Origin: Blautia sp. MSJ-19
Lineage (GTDB): Bacteria; Bacillota; Clostridia; Lachnospirales; Lachnospiraceae
Assembly: GCF_018918125.1 (NCBI RefSeq)
Contig: NZ_JAHLQA010000042.1
Span: 62,001 to 126,000 of the forward strand
Direction of reading: 5' to 3'
DNA: 64,000 nt
Shown: one piece after another, positions 25,740-35,929 of the stretch
Layout of the letters: every line of letters starts with the position of its first letter
How positions within the stretch are numbered: the stretch's first letter is position 1
Translations under genes and position numbers: made by a program
The notes under the pieces: model-generated
Told to the model about the DNA's origin: nothing
What the model saw: the letters and a program-made list of their open reading frames with translations, nothing else
Databases searched by the model: none

Positions 25740-28700
25740 ATGGCAAGAAAGATGAAAACCATGGATGGTAACCATGCAGCCGCTCATGCTTCTTATGCAT
25801 ACTCAGATGTAGCTGCTATCTACCCGATCACTCCTTCATCTGTTATGGCGGAAGCAACAGATGAGTGGGCAACTCAGGGAAGAAAGAACATCTTTGGACA
25901 GGAAGTACAGGTTACAGAGATGCAGTCTGAAGCAGGTGCTGCAGGTGCAGTACACGGATCTCTGGCAGCAGGTGCTCTGACAACTACTTATACTGCATCC
26001 CAGGGTCTTCTTCTGATGATCCCGAACCTTTACAAAATCGCTGGTGAGCAGCTTCCGGGCGTTATCAACGTATCCGCTCGTGCACTTGCTTCTCACGCAC
26101 TTTCCATTTTCGGAGATCATTCCGACGTTATGGCCTGTCGTCAGACCGGATGCGCAATGCTCTGCGAATCATCCGTACAGGAAGTTATGGACCTGACACC
26201 GGTTGCTCACCTTGCAGCAATCAAAGGCAAAGTTCCGTTCATCAACTTCTTCGATGGATTCCGTACATCTCACGAAATCCAGAAGATCGAAACATGGGAC
26301 TATGAAGATCTGAAAGATATGGCAGATATGGAAGCTATCCAGGCATTCCGTGATCATGCCCTGAATCCGAACCACCCATGTCAGAGAGGTTCTGCACAGA
26401 ACCCGGATATCTTCTTCCAGGCAAGAGAAGCATGTAACCCGTTCTACGATGCTCTTCCGGCAGTAGTTCAGGAATACATGGACAAAGTAAATGAAAAGAT
26501 CGGAACAGACTACAAACTGTTCAACTACTACGGAGCAGAGGATGCTGAACACATCATCATCGCTATGGGTTCCGTAAACGATACAATCGAAGAAACAATC
26601 GATTACCTTGCAGCAGCAGGCAAAAAAGTAGGTGTTGTTAAAGTTCGTCTTTACAGACCATTCTGCGCACAGGCACTGATCGATGCTATTCCGGAAACTG
26701 TTAAACAGATCAGCGTTCTTGACAGAACAAAAGAGCCAGGAGCACTTGGCGAGCCTCTGTACCTTGACGTTGTTGCTGCATTAAAGGACAGCAAGTTCAA
26801 AGATGTCAAGATCTTTACAGGACGTTACGGACTTGGCTCCAAAGATACTACACCGGCACAGATCGTTGCAGTATATGAGAACACAACAAAAGAAAAATTC
26901 ACAATCGGTATCAACGATGATGTTACACATCTTTCTCTGGAAACAGGCGCTCCGCTTGTTACAACACCAGAAGGAACTACAAACTGCAAGTTCTGGGGTC
27001 TTGGAGCTGACGGTACTGTAGGCGCTAACAAGAACTCCATCAAGATCATCGGTGACAACACAGACATGTACGCACAGGCTTATTTTGATTATGACTCCAA
27101 GAAGTCCGGTGGTGTTACAATGTCTCACCTTCGTTTCGGTAAGAAACCGATTAAATCTACATACCTGATCCACAAAGCAAACTTTGTTGCATGTCATAAT
27201 CCGTCTTATGTAAATAAGTACAACATGGTTCAGGAACTTGTTGATGGTGGTACATTCCTTCTTAACTGTGCATGGGATATGGAAGGTCTTGAAAAACATC
27301 TCCCGGGACAGGTAAAAGCATTCATCGCTAACCACAATATCAAATTCTACACCATCGACGGTGTGAAGATCGGTATTGAAACTGGCATGGGACCAACACG
27401 TATCAACACAATCCTTCAGTCTGCATTCTTCAAACTTACAGGAATCATTCCGGAAGAGCAGGCAATCGAACTGATGAAAGCAGCTGCTAAAGCTACTTAC
27501 GGACGTAAAGGTGACGACGTTGTTCAGAAGAACTGGGCAGCTATCGATGCCGGTGCAAAACAGGTTGTAGAAGTTAAAGTTCCGGAAAGCTGGAAAGATG
27601 CAGAAGATGAAGGTCTCTTCATGGCTCATGCAACTCACGGCGCTCAGGAAGCTCAGGACTTCGTAAACAACATCCAGTGCAAGATCAATGCACAGGAAGG
27701 TAACACACTTCCTGTATCTGCATTTACAGAATATGTTGATGGTACTACACCATCCGGAACAGCTGCATACGAAAAACGTGGTATCGCAGTAAACGTACCG
27801 GTATGGCAGCCAGAAAACTGTATCCAGTGTAACCGTTGTGCATATGTCTGCCCACACGCAGCAATCCGTCCGGTAGCACTGACAGAAGAAGAAGCAGCTA
27901 ACGCTCCAGAAGGAATGGCTACTCTTCCGATGACAGGTATGAAAGATTACAAATTCACCATGACTGTATCAGCTTATGACTGTACAGGATGTGGTTCCTG
28001 TGCAAATGTCTGCCCAGGCAAGAAAGGTGCAAAAGCCCTTGCTATGGAAAACATGGAAGCAAACGCAGGACTTCAGAAATTCTTCGATTACGGAAGAGAA
28101 CTTCCGATCAAAGAAGATGTTGTTGCTAAATTCAAAGAAACAACAGTTAAGGGAAGCCAGTTCAAACAGCCTCTGCTTGAGTTCTCCGGAGCATGTGCAG
28201 GTTGTGGTGAAACACCTTACGCTAAACTGATCACACAGCTGTTCGGTGACAGAATGTACATTGCAAATGCTACAGGATGCTCCTCTATCTGGGGTAACTC
28301 TTCACCGTCTACACCATACACAACCAACGCTAAGGGACAGGGTCCGGCATGGGCTAACTCACTGTTCGAAGATAACGCTGAGTTTGGTTATGGTATGCTT
28401 CTTGCTCAGAGAGCTATCCGTGATGGCCTCAAAGCAAAAGTTGAAGCTGTTGTAGCAGAAGGAAAAGACGAAGCAGTTAAAGAAGCAGGTCAGGAATGGC
28501 TGGATACATTTGCAGTTGGCGCAACAAACGGTGCAGCAACAGACAAACTGATCGCAGCTCTGGAAGCTTGCGGATGTGACGCAGCAAAAGAAATCCTTGC
28601 TCAGAAAGACTATCTGTCCAAGAAATCCCAGTGGATCTTCGGTGGTGACGGATGGGCTTACGATATCGGATTCGGTGGTGTTGACCATGTTCTCGCAAGC

Positions 28701-29276
28701 GGACGTGACATCAACGTTATGGTATTCGATACAGAGGTTTACTCCAACACAGGTGGACAGTCCTCTAAATCTACACCAACAGGTGCAATCGCTCAGTTCG
28801 CAGCTGGCGGTAAAGAAACCAAGAAGAAAGATATGGCTTCCATCGCAATGAGCTATGGCTATGTATACGTAGCACAGATCTCTATGGGTGCTGACTTCAA
28901 CCAGACTGTTAAAGCAATCGCTGAAGCAGAAGCTTATCCGGGACCGTCTCTGATCATTGCATACGCTCCATGTATCAACCATGGTATCAAGAAAGGTATG
29001 GCAAAAGCTCAGACAGAAGAAGAACTGGCAGTTAAGTGCGGATACTGGCACAACTTCCGCTTCAACCCGGCAGCAGACAAGAAGTTTGCTCTGGATTCCA
29101 AGACACCGGATATGGAGAACTACATGGACTTCCTGAATGGTGAGGTTCGTTACAACTCCTTACAGCGTCAGAATCCTGAAAAAGCAGCAAGACTGTTTGC
29201 TAAGAACGAATCTGAAGCAAAAGCTAGATATGCATATCTGAATAAACTCGTAGCTATGTACGGCGAAGAAGAATAA
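25740..29276 (+). CDS. nifJ: Pyruvate:ferredoxin (flavodoxin) oxidoreductase
   Basis: Oxidises pyruvate with CoA to acetyl-CoA and CO2, reducing ferredoxin; central to anaerobic fermentation. The single-chain 1178-residue form has all domains. Domain I carries YPITPSSVMAE, followed by the middle domains. The ferredoxin-like domain has two 4Fe-4S motifs, CIQCNRCAYVCP and CTGCGSCANVCP. The thiamine-diphosphate domain contains GDGWAYDIGFGG and SNTGGQSSKSTPTG. Cys in ACAGCGETPYAK supports the third cluster. Codon choice is strongly biased to C-ending codons, a sign of high expression. A perfect AAGGAGG-type RBS precedes the ATG. It may process pyruvate released by YgeX. Confidence 0.98.
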   Translation: MARKMKTMDGNHAAAHASYAYSDVAAIYPITPSSVMAEATDEWATQGRKNIFGQEVQVTEMQSEAGAAGAVHGSLAAGALTTTYTASQGLLLMIPNLYKIAGEQLPGVINVSARALASHALSIFGDHSDVMACRQTGCAMLCESSVQEVMDLTPVAHLAAIKGKVPFINFFDGFRTSHEIQKIETWDYEDLKDMADMEAIQAFRDHALNPNHPCQRGSAQNPDIFFQAREACNPFYDALPAVVQEYMDKVNEKIGTDYKLFNYYGAEDAEHIIIAMGSVNDTIEETIDYLAAAGKKVGVVKVRLYRPFCAQALIDAIPETVKQISVLDRTKEPGALGEPLYLDVVAALKDSKFKDVKIFTGRYGLGSKDTTPAQIVAVYENTTKEKFTIGINDDVTHLSLETGAPLVTTPEGTTNCKFWGLGADGTVGANKNSIKIIGDNTDMYAQAYFDYDSKKSGGVTMSHLRFGKKPIKSTYLIHKANFVACHNPSYVNKYNMVQELVDGGTFLLNCAWDMEGLEKHLPGQVKAFIANHNIKFYTIDGVKIGIETGMGPTRINTILQSAFFKLTGIIPEEQAIELMKAAAKATYGRKGDDVVQKNWAAIDAGAKQVVEVKVPESWKDAEDEGLFMAHATHGAQEAQDFVNNIQCKINAQEGNTLPVSAFTEYVDGTTPSGTAAYEKRGIAVNVPVWQPENCIQCNRCAYVCPHAAIRPVALTEEEAANAPEGMATLPMTGMKDYKFTMTVSAYDCTGCGSCANVCPGKKGAKALAMENMEANAGLQKFFDYGRELPIKEDVVAKFKETTVKGSQFKQPLLEFSGACAGCGETPYAKLITQLFGDRMYIANATGCSSIWGNSSPSTPYTTNAKGQGPAWANSLFEDNAEFGYGMLLAQRAIRDGLKAKVEAVVAEGKDEAVKEAGQEWLDTFAVGATNGAATDKLIAALEACGCDAAKEILAQKDYLSKKSQWIFGGDGWAYDIGFGGVDHVLASGRDINVMVFDTEVYSNTGGQSSKSTPTGAIAQFAAGGKETKKKDMASIAMSYGYVYVAQISMGADFNQTVKAIAEAEAYPGPSLIIAYAPCINHGIKKGMAKAQTEEELAVKCGYWHNFRFNPAADKKFALDSKTPDMENYMDFLNGEVRYNSLQRQNPEKAARLFAKNESEAKARYAYLNKLVAMYGEEE

Positions 29277-29289
29277 TTCAGAATCATTG

Positions 29290-29320
29290 GCCGCGGTACT
29301 TTATGTACCGCGGCTTTTTC
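29290..29320 (+). terminator. Rho-independent terminator of nifJ
   Basis: Perfect stem CCGCGGTAC/GTACCGCGG with loop TTTAT and tail CTTTTTC. Confidence 0.92.
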
Positions 29321-29344
29321 TTTAAATAAAAGGACAGGAACAGC

Positions 29345-32116
29345 ATGAGTAAAATAAAAAATAAAGAAAAACACAGCAACTGGAAAAATGCAGACTTTTA
29401 TCTCTTTTATACACTTGCTTTTGCAGGAATAGCCCTTTTTCTGTATATGAGATTTTATCTGAACGGAAAATCTCTGGTGTGGAGTCATGATGGAATACCA
29501 CAGCATCTGAATTCTCTGGCATATTATGGAAAATATCTCAGGGGAATCCTTCATACGTTATTTGTAGAACACAGAATATCCATTCCGATGTGGGATCTGA
29601 ATATTGGATATGGATCGGATATTTTGACTACGCTGCATTACTATGTCATTGGGGATCCTCTGACACTTCTTTCTGTTTTTTTTAAACCGGCACAGACAGA
29701 ACTGTTGTATGAGATACTGATCTTTCTGAGAATTTATCTGGCAGGAATTGCATTCAGCAGATACAGTTTTTACCATAAAAATTCCAAACAGGCAGTTTTT
29801 ATGGGAACCATGATCTATATCTTTGCAGGATGGACTATTTATGCGGCAATGAAACATCCGTATTTTTCAAATCCGATGATCTATTTGCCATTTATTCTCA
29901 TGGGAATTGATAAAATATACAAAAAAGAAAAACCATATATTTTTATCTGGTCGGTTGCTTTTGCAGGACTGTCAAATTTTTATTTCTTTTATATGCTTGG
30001 AATCTTTATGATTCTGTATGCGGTTTTTCGATATTTTGAAGAATTTGCGGACAGATCTGTAAAAAATATCGCAAGATGGATTGCCGTTTTTGCAGTGTAT
30101 TCTGTGATCGCAGTTCTGATCGCTGCCGTGATTCTTCTGCCGGTGATCTTACCGGTTTTTGGAACAGACCGGTTTAAAGCCGAAAACTATGTTCCGTTAT
30201 TATATGATAAAGTTTACTACGAAAAATATCTGGGATGTCTGATCGGAGAAAACATGATCCAGTGGGGAGTTGCGGGATTTACTGCAGTTTCTCTGACAGG
30301 AGTATTTGTATTATTTGCAAAAAGAAAGAAATACAGAACTCTGAAGGCCGGCTTTGTGATGGTGAATCTTTTTCTGCTTCTGCCATATGCAGGACATGTG
30401 CTGAATGGATTCTCTTATGTATCAAATCGCTGGATCTGGGCATATGGGATGCTGATCGCGTACATCTTTGTAAAAATATATCCGGAATTGTTTACGTTAA
30501 CACTGAAAGAAAAAAGAACAGTCTTCGTTATGCTCCTTGTTTATTGTGGACTGGCTCTGCTTCCGGATGCTGCACGTACACAGAGAAATATGATGGCAGT
30601 GATCTTTCTGGTTGCCGCTACGTTTACAGTTCTTTCTTTCGGCTCTCTTTTTGTGAGAAGAAGAAATCTGACGATCATGGTATCCGGATTTCTGGTTGCG
30701 GGGATTCTGTTTAACATTTATTACCAGTATTCCTATGAAAAGGATTATCTGTCAGAATTTTCTGATCAGGGGGAGGCACTGGATAAACTGGAAACAGGAA
30801 CCGATCTGGCAGTACTGGATACAGAGGATGCTTCGCTGTATCGTTATGATCAGATGGGAGCAAATTCCTGTGAAAATTCTTCTATGCAGACAGGAACGAA
30901 CAGCACGGCTTATTATTTCAGTGTGGCAAGTGCGAGTATCGGAAACTTCTTTGATGAGATTTATCTGAACACTCCGTGGGAACAGCATTATGAAAATCTG
31001 GATGGACGGACAATTCTGGACAGACTGGCAGCTGTGAAATATTTTGTGGTTCGGGCAGGAGAAGAGGAATATCTGCCTTATGGTTATAACAAACTGGCTG
31101 GTGAAGCGGAAAAAAATGGAAAAACATATCGGGCATATACCTGTCAGCAGACGCTTCCGTTTGGCTATACATACGATACCTGTATTTCACGGGAAAAATA
31201 TGAAAAAATGTCTGCAATCGAAAAACAGCAGGCGCTTCTCCAGGGAGTTGTGCTGGAGGAAAGTACACTTCCAGAGACCGAGGTGAAATTCAATGACCGT
31301 GAAGTTCCGTACAAGATCATTACAGGACAGGGATGCCGGGAAAAAGATGGAAAGCTGATCGTTACCAAAGAAAATGCACAGGTCAGGCTGGTGTTTGACG
31401 GAGAAAACAATAGTGAAACTTATCTGATCACCGAGGGAATGGATTATGATGCGCTTTCACCGCGGGAGATGGTCAGTGACAAAAAGTGGGAAAATATGAC
31501 GCTGTATGAACAAAACCAGCTTCTGCATGAAAACAGCAGCTGGCGTTACTGGAAAGAAAGTCAGAAAGCGTATGTCAGTGTTTCTGGGAACTTTTTGAAC
31601 AAAAAAATCAGTATTTTTACGGATCGTTATAATGCATACAGTGGAAAGCATGATTTCCTGTGTAATACAGGTTACAGCAAAATGGGAAAGAATTCGGTGA
31701 CATTGACCTTTGAAAATACAGGAGTGTATTCCTGGGATAGCCTGAAAGTAGTCTGCCAGCCAATGACAGAAGTAGACAGTCAGACAGAAAGGCTTGCACA
31801 GGAAAAACTGGAGAAGGTAGTGATCAAAGACCACGAACTGATGGGAGAAATCACCCTGTCAAAGAAAAAAGCACTGGTGATCGCGCTTCCATACAGTACT
31901 GGATTTAGCGCTTATGTAGATGGAAAAGAGACGGAATTAAAGCAGGCGAATACAATGTATATGGCACTGGAATTGCCGAAGGGCAAGCATACGATCCGGA
32001 TTACTTATCACACACCATATTTGTATACAGGCCTTTGCTTGACTTGTGTAGGACTGTTGTGCTACATTGGTGTCGTGTTAATTTTCAGAAAGAAAAGAGG
32101 AAATAAAAAAGGATGA
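29345..32116 (+). CDS. YfhO family membrane glycosyltransferase
   Basis: 923 residues. The first about 480 hold some 12 membrane helices, then a large extracytoplasmic domain, and a final membrane helix near residue 895 (LTCVGLLCYIGVVLIF). Conserved early residues include LVWSHDGIPQHLNSLAYYG and DLNIGYGSDI, typical of the YfhO family. In Bacillus and Listeria, YfhO-type proteins move a sugar from a lipid carrier onto lipoteichoic acid outside the cell. The stop overlaps the GT2 gene by four bases, supporting a joint pathway. Confidence 0.85.
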   Translation: MSKIKNKEKHSNWKNADFYLFYTLAFAGIALFLYMRFYLNGKSLVWSHDGIPQHLNSLAYYGKYLRGILHTLFVEHRISIPMWDLNIGYGSDILTTLHYYVIGDPLTLLSVFFKPAQTELLYEILIFLRIYLAGIAFSRYSFYHKNSKQAVFMGTMIYIFAGWTIYAAMKHPYFSNPMIYLPFILMGIDKIYKKEKPYIFIWSVAFAGLSNFYFFYMLGIFMILYAVFRYFEEFADRSVKNIARWIAVFAVYSVIAVLIAAVILLPVILPVFGTDRFKAENYVPLLYDKVYYEKYLGCLIGENMIQWGVAGFTAVSLTGVFVLFAKRKKYRTLKAGFVMVNLFLLLPYAGHVLNGFSYVSNRWIWAYGMLIAYIFVKIYPELFTLTLKEKRTVFVMLLVYCGLALLPDAARTQRNMMAVIFLVAATFTVLSFGSLFVRRRNLTIMVSGFLVAGILFNIYYQYSYEKDYLSEFSDQGEALDKLETGTDLAVLDTEDASLYRYDQMGANSCENSSMQTGTNSTAYYFSVASASIGNFFDEIYLNTPWEQHYENLDGRTILDRLAAVKYFVVRAGEEEYLPYGYNKLAGEAEKNGKTYRAYTCQQTLPFGYTYDTCISREKYEKMSAIEKQQALLQGVVLEESTLPETEVKFNDREVPYKIITGQGCREKDGKLIVTKENAQVRLVFDGENNSETYLITEGMDYDALSPREMVSDKKWENMTLYEQNQLLHENSSWRYWKESQKAYVSVSGNFLNKKISIFTDRYNAYSGKHDFLCNTGYSKMGKNSVTLTFENTGVYSWDSLKVVCQPMTEVDSQTERLAQEKLEKVVIKDHELMGEITLSKKKALVIALPYSTGFSAYVDGKETELKQANTMYMALELPKGKHTIRITYHTPYLYTGLCLTCVGLLCYIGVVLIFRKKRGNKKG

Positions 32117-33069
32117 GTACACTATCAGTCGTACTTCCGGCATATAATGAAGAATTGATGGTTGGCAAGACCTGCAGAGTACTTCACGAAGTGCTGACCG
32201 GAGCCGGAATATCCTATGAACTGGTTCTTGTGAACGATGGTTCCAGAGACCAAACATGGAATGAGATTTTAAAAGCAGGTGAAAAGGATCCTAATATTCT
32301 TGGGGTGCATTTTTCCAGAAATTTTGGAAAAGAGGCGGCTGTTTTTGCCGGACTGGCACAGGCTTCTGGTGATGTGGTAGCGGTTATGGACTGTGATCTG
32401 CAGCATCCGGCAGAGACATTGCTTGAAATGTATGAGAAATGGAAAGAGGGATACGAAGTCATTGAGGGAGTCAAAAAGAGTCGTGGAAAAGAAAGCTTTC
32501 TCCATAAGGAAAGTGCCGGCTTCTTTTATGGCATTATGTCCAAAGCGACAAAAGTGGATATGCAGAATGCATCAGATTTTAAAATGATGGATCGCAAAGT
32601 GGTGGACAGTATTCTTTCCATGCCGGAGAGAAATATGTTTTTCCGTGCGACTTCTTCATGGGTTGGATTCAGGACAACTTCGGTAGAATTTGAGGTGCAT
32701 GAGCGCGAGGCCGGAGAATCCAAGTGGTCGACCTGGTCGTTAGTGAAATATGCATTCACTAATATTGTGGCATTTACGACAGCACCGCTGCAGTTTGTGA
32801 CTGTAGGTGGAGGAATCTGTTTCGGCTGTTCTCTGATCATGATCATTTATTCGCTGGTGCAGTATTTCCGGGGGCGCGCGATTGAAGGGTATACAACTAC
32901 GATACTGCTGCTTTTGCTGATTGGCAGTGCGATCATGTTGAGCCTTGGCGTGATTGGATATTATATCGCAAAGATTTACGAAGAAGTCAAACGTCGTCCG
33001 CGTTATATTGTTTCTAAGATTGTCCGTGGAACGAATGATGTGACCGAAAATACCAGACATGATGTCTGA
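32113..33069 (+). CDS. Polyprenyl-phosphate glycosyltransferase (GT2, DPM1/CsbB-like)
   Basis: 318 residues. The GT-A catalytic domain occupies about 1-225: SVVLPAYNEE at the start, the metal-binding DCDLQHP, and a Gln-Asn-Ala-Ser-Asp-Phe acceptor region. Two membrane helices follow near the C-terminus (about 235-255 and 265-290). This is the CsbB/GtrB plan: a sugar from a nucleotide donor is put onto undecaprenyl phosphate at the inner face. It begins within the YfhO gene (ATGA overlap) and is followed 12 bases later by a GtrA-like flippase candidate. Confidence 0.92.
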   Translation: MSTLSVVLPAYNEELMVGKTCRVLHEVLTGAGISYELVLVNDGSRDQTWNEILKAGEKDPNILGVHFSRNFGKEAAVFAGLAQASGDVVAVMDCDLQHPAETLLEMYEKWKEGYEVIEGVKKSRGKESFLHKESAGFFYGIMSKATKVDMQNASDFKMMDRKVVDSILSMPERNMFFRATSSWVGFRTTSVEFEVHEREAGESKWSTWSLVKYAFTNIVAFTTAPLQFVTVGGGICFGCSLIMIIYSLVQYFRGRAIEGYTTTILLLLLIGSAIMLSLGVIGYYIAKIYEEVKRRPRYIVSKIVRGTNDVTENTRHDV

Positions 33070-33081
33070 TGGGAGAATACG

Positions 33082-33504
33082 ATGAAAAAAATAAAAGAAC
33101 TGATCCTGTATTTTTATAGCAATGATGTGATCAGATATGTGTTTTTTGGAGGATGCACCACGCTGGTAAATCTGGTGTGTTTTTATGTATTGTGGAATCT
33201 CTGCCATGTAAATCTGAATATTGCAAATGTGATATCGATCATTGTGGCAATTCTTTTTGCATACATAGTAAATTCAAAATTTGTGTTTCAGGACAAATGC
33301 GAGACATTTGCAGATCATATCCGCCCGTTTTGTAAATTTGTCAGTGCCCGTCTTCTGACCATGGTGATTGAAGTTGGCGGAGTGTGGCTGCTTGTTGAAA
33401 AAATGGGGCTGAATGGTATGGTCGGAAAGTTCTGTACACAGTTTATCGTGCTTGCACTGAACTATATTTTCAGCAAGTTTTTTGTATTTACGACAGGAAA
33501 ATAA
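33082..33504 (+). CDS. GtrA family membrane protein (flippase candidate)
   Basis: 140 residues with four membrane helices. The family pattern begins RYVFFGGCTTLVNLVCFY and includes YIVNSKFVF and the C-terminal LNYIFSKFFVF. GtrA/GtcA proteins are thought to flip the lipid-linked sugar to the outer face. With the GT2 and YfhO genes it completes a three-part surface-glycosylation set. Confidence 0.9.
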   Translation: MKKIKELILYFYSNDVIRYVFFGGCTTLVNLVCFYVLWNLCHVNLNIANVISIIVAILFAYIVNSKFVFQDKCETFADHIRPFCKFVSARLLTMVIEVGGVWLLVEKMGLNGMVGKFCTQFIVLALNYIFSKFFVFTTGK

Positions 33505-33528
33505 AGGAAAAAATCTGGAGGAAATAAG

Positions 33529-34581
33529 ATGACACTGGAAGAAACTCTGGCTCAGATAAAGCCATTGGACAAAAAAGCGATGGATACGGCTGCAAAACGC
33601 TGGGACAGTATAGCAAAACCATTGCATTCACTCGGAAAAATGGAAAAACTGGTGATTCAGATCGCCGGTATCACCGGAAGTCCGGATATGACGGTGAAGA
33701 AACGTGCGCTGGTGCCAATGTGTGCGGATAATGGGGTTGTAGAAGAAGGAGTAACACAGACCGGGCAGGAAGTGACTGCGATCGTTGCTGAGAATTTTCT
33801 TTCCGGAGATACTTCTGCCTGTGTTATGAGCCGCCAGTGCGGAACAGAAGTCATTCCGGTTGATATTGGAATGGTGGTTGATACCAAAGTTCCTACAGAT
33901 CTGAAAGTTGCGTATGGAACTGCCAATATGACCAAGGGTCCTGCAATGACCAGAGACCAGGCCGTACAGGCACTGGAAGCGGGCATTGAGATGGTCCGCC
34001 GTCTGAAAGAGGAAGGATACGGACTGCTGGCAACCGGTGAGATGGGAATCGGAAATACTACTACAAGCAGTGCGGTAGCTGCGGTACTTCTGAACCGTCC
34101 GGTGGAAGAAATGACCGGGAGAGGAGCCGGGTTATCGGGAGATGGCCTGAACAGAAAAATCCATGCGATCAAAAAAGCCATTGAATTAAATCAGCCGGAC
34201 CCGACGGATGCGATCGATGTACTTTCCAAGGTTGGTGGCTTTGATATTGCAGGCATGGCAGGAATGTTTCTCGGAGGAGCGGCTTATGGCATTCCGGTCG
34301 TGATCGACGGATTTATTTCCTGTGTGGCAGCACTTGTTGCACAGAGAATCTGTCCGATGGCGGAAGAGTATATGATAGCATCTCATGTTTCAAAAGAACC
34401 GGCAGCGCATCTGATACTGGAAGCACTTGGCAAGGACGCGGTTATCCATGGTGAAATGTGCCTGGGAGAGGGAAGTGGTGCGGTTGCTCTGTTTCCGTTT
34501 CTGGATATGGGAATCGCAGTATATGAGTCCATGAGCACGTTTGATGATATTCATGTAGAACAGTATGAGGAGCTTATATAA
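33529..34581 (+). CDS. cobT: Nicotinate-nucleotide:dimethylbenzimidazole phosphoribosyltransferase
   Basis: Makes alpha-ribazole phosphate, the lower-ligand nucleotide of cobalamin. It has the normal length (350 residues), with family motifs DSIAKPLHSLGKME near the start, MCADNGVVEEGVTQT, GEMGIGNTTTSSA and the end GEMCLGEGSGA containing the catalytic Glu. The RBS GGAGG precedes the ATG. First of five cobalamin genes packed with almost no gaps. It follows the glycosylation trio by only 24 bases, so the run may be one transcript. Confidence 0.96.
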   Translation: MTLEETLAQIKPLDKKAMDTAAKRWDSIAKPLHSLGKMEKLVIQIAGITGSPDMTVKKRALVPMCADNGVVEEGVTQTGQEVTAIVAENFLSGDTSACVMSRQCGTEVIPVDIGMVVDTKVPTDLKVAYGTANMTKGPAMTRDQAVQALEAGIEMVRRLKEEGYGLLATGEMGIGNTTTSSAVAAVLLNRPVEEMTGRGAGLSGDGLNRKIHAIKKAIELNQPDPTDAIDVLSKVGGFDIAGMAGMFLGGAAYGIPVVIDGFISCVAALVAQRICPMAEEYMIASHVSKEPAAHLILEALGKDAVIHGEMCLGEGSGAVALFPFLDMGIAVYESMSTFDDIHVEQYEELI

Positions 34582-34583
34582 AA

Positions 34584-35156
34584 ATGATGATTCTTGTTAC
34601 AGGAGGAAGCGGAAGCGGAAAATCTGCTTTTGCAGAAGACTGTGTTGTTTCTTTTGGAGGAGAAGAGAGAGTTTACATAGCAACCATGTATCCGTTTGAT
34701 GAAGAAAGCAAAAAAAGGGTGCAGCGTCATCGTAAGATGCGACAGGGCAAGGGATTTAAAACGATAGAATGTTATACCAGGCTGGAGAGGGTACAGGTGC
34801 CTGAGGACAGTACCGTGCTTTTGGAATGCATGTCAAATCTTGTTGCCAATGAGATGTTTCAGGAAGATGGCGCACATGAGGATACAGTTGCATCCGTGCT
34901 CAGAGGAGTACGACAACTGAAGGAACAGACAGGAAATCTGGTGATCGTGACGAATGAGATTTTTTCTGAGGCAGCGACTTATCAGGGAGATACGGAACGA
35001 TATCAGGAATATCTGGGAAAGATCAATCAGGAACTTGCAGAAATGGCAGAGCAGGTTGTGGAAGTGGTTTACGGGATACCGATATATCATAAAGAGTGTG
35101 CTCCAGAAGGGCAGGAAGGAAGTGGGGATGATGAAAAGCCTGTGGAACAGCTTTAA
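34584..35156 (+). CDS. cobU: Adenosylcobinamide kinase / adenosylcobinamide-phosphate guanylyltransferase
   Basis: Phosphorylates adenosylcobinamide and then transfers GMP to it. The 190-residue protein has the P-loop TGGSGSGKSAFAE, YIATM and the His/Arg stretch RVQRHRKMRQG of CobU. The later VTNEIFSEAATYQGDTERYQEYLGKINQ fits the C-terminal half, where the usual V(S)NEVG..IVP is changed. It starts three bases after cobT and overlaps cobS by 29 bases. Two adjacent ATG codons make the start ambiguous by one residue. Confidence 0.9.
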   Translation: MMILVTGGSGSGKSAFAEDCVVSFGGEERVYIATMYPFDEESKKRVQRHRKMRQGKGFKTIECYTRLERVQVPEDSTVLLECMSNLVANEMFQEDGAHEDTVASVLRGVRQLKEQTGNLVIVTNEIFSEAATYQGDTERYQEYLGKINQELAEMAEQVVEVVYGIPIYHKECAPEGQEGSGDDEKPVEQL

Positions 35157-35913
35157 AATTGCATTTGCCATGTTTTCCAAGATTCCGATGCCACAGGCAG
35201 ACTGGTCAGAAGAAAATATGCGTTATATGCTCTGCTTTTTTCCGTTTGTCGGTGCTGCGGTCGGGGCAGTAATGCTTGCTGTGGAATGGATCTGTCGATA
35301 TTTGGGGATGAGTAATGGATTTATCACAGTGGCATTGATGCTGGTTCCGGTGTTTGTAACAGGCGGTATTCATGTGGATGGGCTGCTGGATACTTCAGAT
35401 GCCCTGAGTTCCTGGAGAGACAGGGAAAAACGCCTGGAGATTCTGAAAGATTCTCATGCAGGTGCGTTTGCGGTCATTACGGCATGTGTTTATTTTCTTG
35501 CCATGTATGGCGGAATGAGTCAGATCGTAGAACAGGACAACCGCGAAATGTTATATATCCTGGCAGCAGGCTGCATGGTGTCCCGGTGTCTGTCAGGAAT
35601 TGGCGTGATCACACTGCCAAAGGCGAATGCAAATGGCACGGTTGCGGAATTTTCCCGCAAAGCACAGGATACAAGAGTGCGGAATATACTGGTGGTCTAT
35701 CTGATTCTGCTGGCTGTTTTTATGGCCTGGATTCAGCCGGTGTGGGGAATAGCTGCGTTTGTGACAGCATTGCTGGTATTCTGGTTTTATATCCATAAAG
35801 CAATGAAATATTTTGGCGGGACAACAGGAGATCTTTCGGGATATTTCCTGTGTCTCTGTGAGGTATGGATCGTGCTGGTGGTGGCAGTTGTTACAGTAGT
35901 ATACAAAGTGTGA
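35128..35913 (+). CDS. cobS: Adenosylcobinamide-GDP ribazoletransferase (cobalamin synthase)
   Basis: Joins adenosylcobinamide-GDP with alpha-ribazole (phosphate). The 261-residue multi-pass membrane protein has the family signature GGIHVDGLLDTSDAL, followed by LKDSHAGAFAV. An open frame extends back to 34954, but the family starts at MKSLWNSFKIAFAMFSKIPMP; ATG 35128 has AGGAAGTGGGG upstream. It overlaps the end of cobU. Confidence 0.95.
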   Translation: MMKSLWNSFKIAFAMFSKIPMPQADWSEENMRYMLCFFPFVGAAVGAVMLAVEWICRYLGMSNGFITVALMLVPVFVTGGIHVDGLLDTSDALSSWRDREKRLEILKDSHAGAFAVITACVYFLAMYGGMSQIVEQDNREMLYILAAGCMVSRCLSGIGVITLPKANANGTVAEFSRKAQDTRVRNILVVYLILLAVFMAWIQPVWGIAAFVTALLVFWFYIHKAMKYFGGTTGDLSGYFLCLCEVWIVLVVAVVTVVYKV

Positions 35914-35929
35914 GGATAAGAAAAAAGAT

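Noticed and set aside
26781-27857. 358-residue minus-strand frame inside nifJ
   Set aside because: It arises from the strong codon bias of nifJ on the other strand; composition is unlike a real protein.
33505-33528. Cobalamin riboswitch before cobT
   Set aside because: The gap is 24 bases and contains only a ribosome-binding site.
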